Assembly: GCA_934668605.1 (NCBI GenBank)
Contig: CAKUNY010000147.1
Location: 1 to 5,172 of the forward strand
Direction: 5' to 3'
Source of the DNA: an uncultured Oscillospiraceae bacterium
GTDB lineage: Bacteria > Bacillota > Clostridia > Oscillospirales > Oscillospiraceae
Length of the DNA stretch: 5,172 nucleotides
Made by a program: the position numbers and the translations under genes
The notes under the pieces: generated by a model
Database searches by the model: none
What the model was told of the DNA's origin: nothing
Seen by the model: the letters and a program-made list of their open reading frames with translations, nothing else
Part shown: positions 4,907-5,172 of the stretch, in pieces
Position numbering within the stretch: the first letter of the stretch is position 1
Layout: every line of letters begins with the position of its first letter

Positions 4907-4981
4907 ATGCCTGTGATTTTCTTTTTGATCGACGCGTTTTCGCGCATGCTCAAGCTCAGCCGCACCGGCCGCTTCATCTGA
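4907..4981 (+). CDS. 24-residue small ORF preceding pyk (leader peptide or small protein)
   Basis: An ATG at 4907 sits 8 nt after AAAGGAGG (4891-4898), the best ribosome binding site in the window. The 24-residue product begins MPVIFFLIDAFSRM, a short hydrophobic stretch (residues 3-11), followed by a basic tail with K16, R19 and R22, and ends at TGA 4979-4981. The stop is 24 nt before the pyk ATG and in a different frame (4907 versus 5006 is 99 nt, so the start frames are in fact equal, but the TGA separates them), so it is not an N-terminal extension. The peptide has one hydrophobic face and a basic tail that would suit membrane or RNA association, but no known family is recognised. It may act by translation (coupling ribosomes to pyk or sensing) rather than as a protein. 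No codon run typical of amino-acid attenuators is present. Confidence 0.55.
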   Translation: MPVIFFLIDAFSRMLKLSRTGRFI

Positions 4982-5005
4982 ACCTGATTGGAAGGAAGCA
5001 GAACC

Positions 5006-5172
5006 ATGAGAAAAACAAAAATCATCGCTACCATCGGCCCTGCCAGCAGTGACCCCAGCGTTTTTGCCGCCATGTGCAAGGCGGGTGTCAACGTCGCCCG
5101 CCTCAATTTTTCCCACGGCACGCACGAAGAGCAGCTTGCCAAAATTCGCATGATCCAGAAGGTGCGCGAGGA
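5006..5172 (+). CDS. pyk: pyruvate kinase, N-terminal part (runs off the window)
   Basis: The 55 complete codons visible begin [14 protein letters not shown], the standard pyruvate kinase N terminus, and contain [12 protein letters not shown] at 27-38. R32, N34 and S36 of this stretch are the conserved residues that help bind phosphate and the monovalent cation in the active site. The full family protein is about 470-590 residues, so most of the catalytic barrel lies beyond the window. The enzyme transfers phosphate from phosphoenolpyruvate to ADP, making pyruvate and ATP, in the cytoplasm as the last step of glycolysis. GGAAGGAAG (4990-4998) lies 7 nt before the ATG. It follows the 24-codon ORF by 24 nt and would share its transcript, placing it under the structured leader at 4729-4852. 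Confidence 0.95.
   Translation, partial: MRKTKIIATIGPASSDPSVFAAMCKAGVNVARLNFSHGTHEEQLAKIRMIQKVRE

Overview
The window looks like chromosomal DNA from a moderately GC-rich Firmicute, most likely a gut-type Clostridia of the Oscillospirales/Ruminococcaceae kind. This is inferred from strong Shine-Dalgarno sites (AAGGAGG type), near-consensus sigma-A promoters, short T-tailed intrinsic terminators, and the gene families present (short YitT, MepA-like MATE, cytoplasmic GH13, pyruvate kinase). No transposase, integrase, phage gene or CRISPR array is visible.

Layout. On the minus strand, positions 1-53 hold the 5' two thirds of a tRNA-Gly(UCC) cut by the window edge. Its TTGACA-17-TATTAT promoter lies over the stop codon of the next gene upstream, an AraC-family regulator (106-981). 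A compact divergent promoter region (982-1123) separates that regulator from the plus-strand genes. These are a short YitT-family membrane protein (1124-1765, TTG start), a MATE efflux transporter (1917-3242), a cytoplasmic GH13 alpha-amylase-family enzyme (3334-4626), a 24-codon small ORF with an excellent ribosome binding site (4907-4981), and the N-terminal 55 codons of pyruvate kinase (5006-end).

The most interesting material is in two intergenic regions. (1) Between yitT and the MATE gene, a perfect TTGACA-17-TATAAT promoter is followed by an ~86-nt leader that ends in a very strong intrinsic terminator placed before the MATE start codon. An upstream segment can pair instead with the terminator's 3' arm. 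This is the architecture of an attenuating riboswitch. A guanidine-IV (mepA motif) riboswitch is the natural hypothesis, because that class precedes mepA-type MATE genes in Firmicutes, but I could not check the consensus. (2) Upstream of the small ORF and pyk, another strong promoter (TTGTCA-17-TAAAAT) starts an ~124-nt highly structured RNA that also ends in an intrinsic terminator. It contains an unpaired UCUGUC that duplicates the terminator 3' arm and can pair with the 5' arm. A further hairpin can mask the ribosome binding site of the 24-codon ORF. I do not recognise this RNA as any known class; it is the best candidate here for an undescribed regulatory system, possibly tying glycolytic flux at pyruvate kinase to a signal.

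How the genes fit together: GH13 and pyruvate kinase both belong to central carbon use (intracellular alpha-glucan breakdown, last step of glycolysis), and the MATE pump and YitT are membrane proteins. Each gene appears to have its own promoter rather than forming one operon. In three junctions the downstream TTGACA element contains the TGA stop codon of the gene before it.
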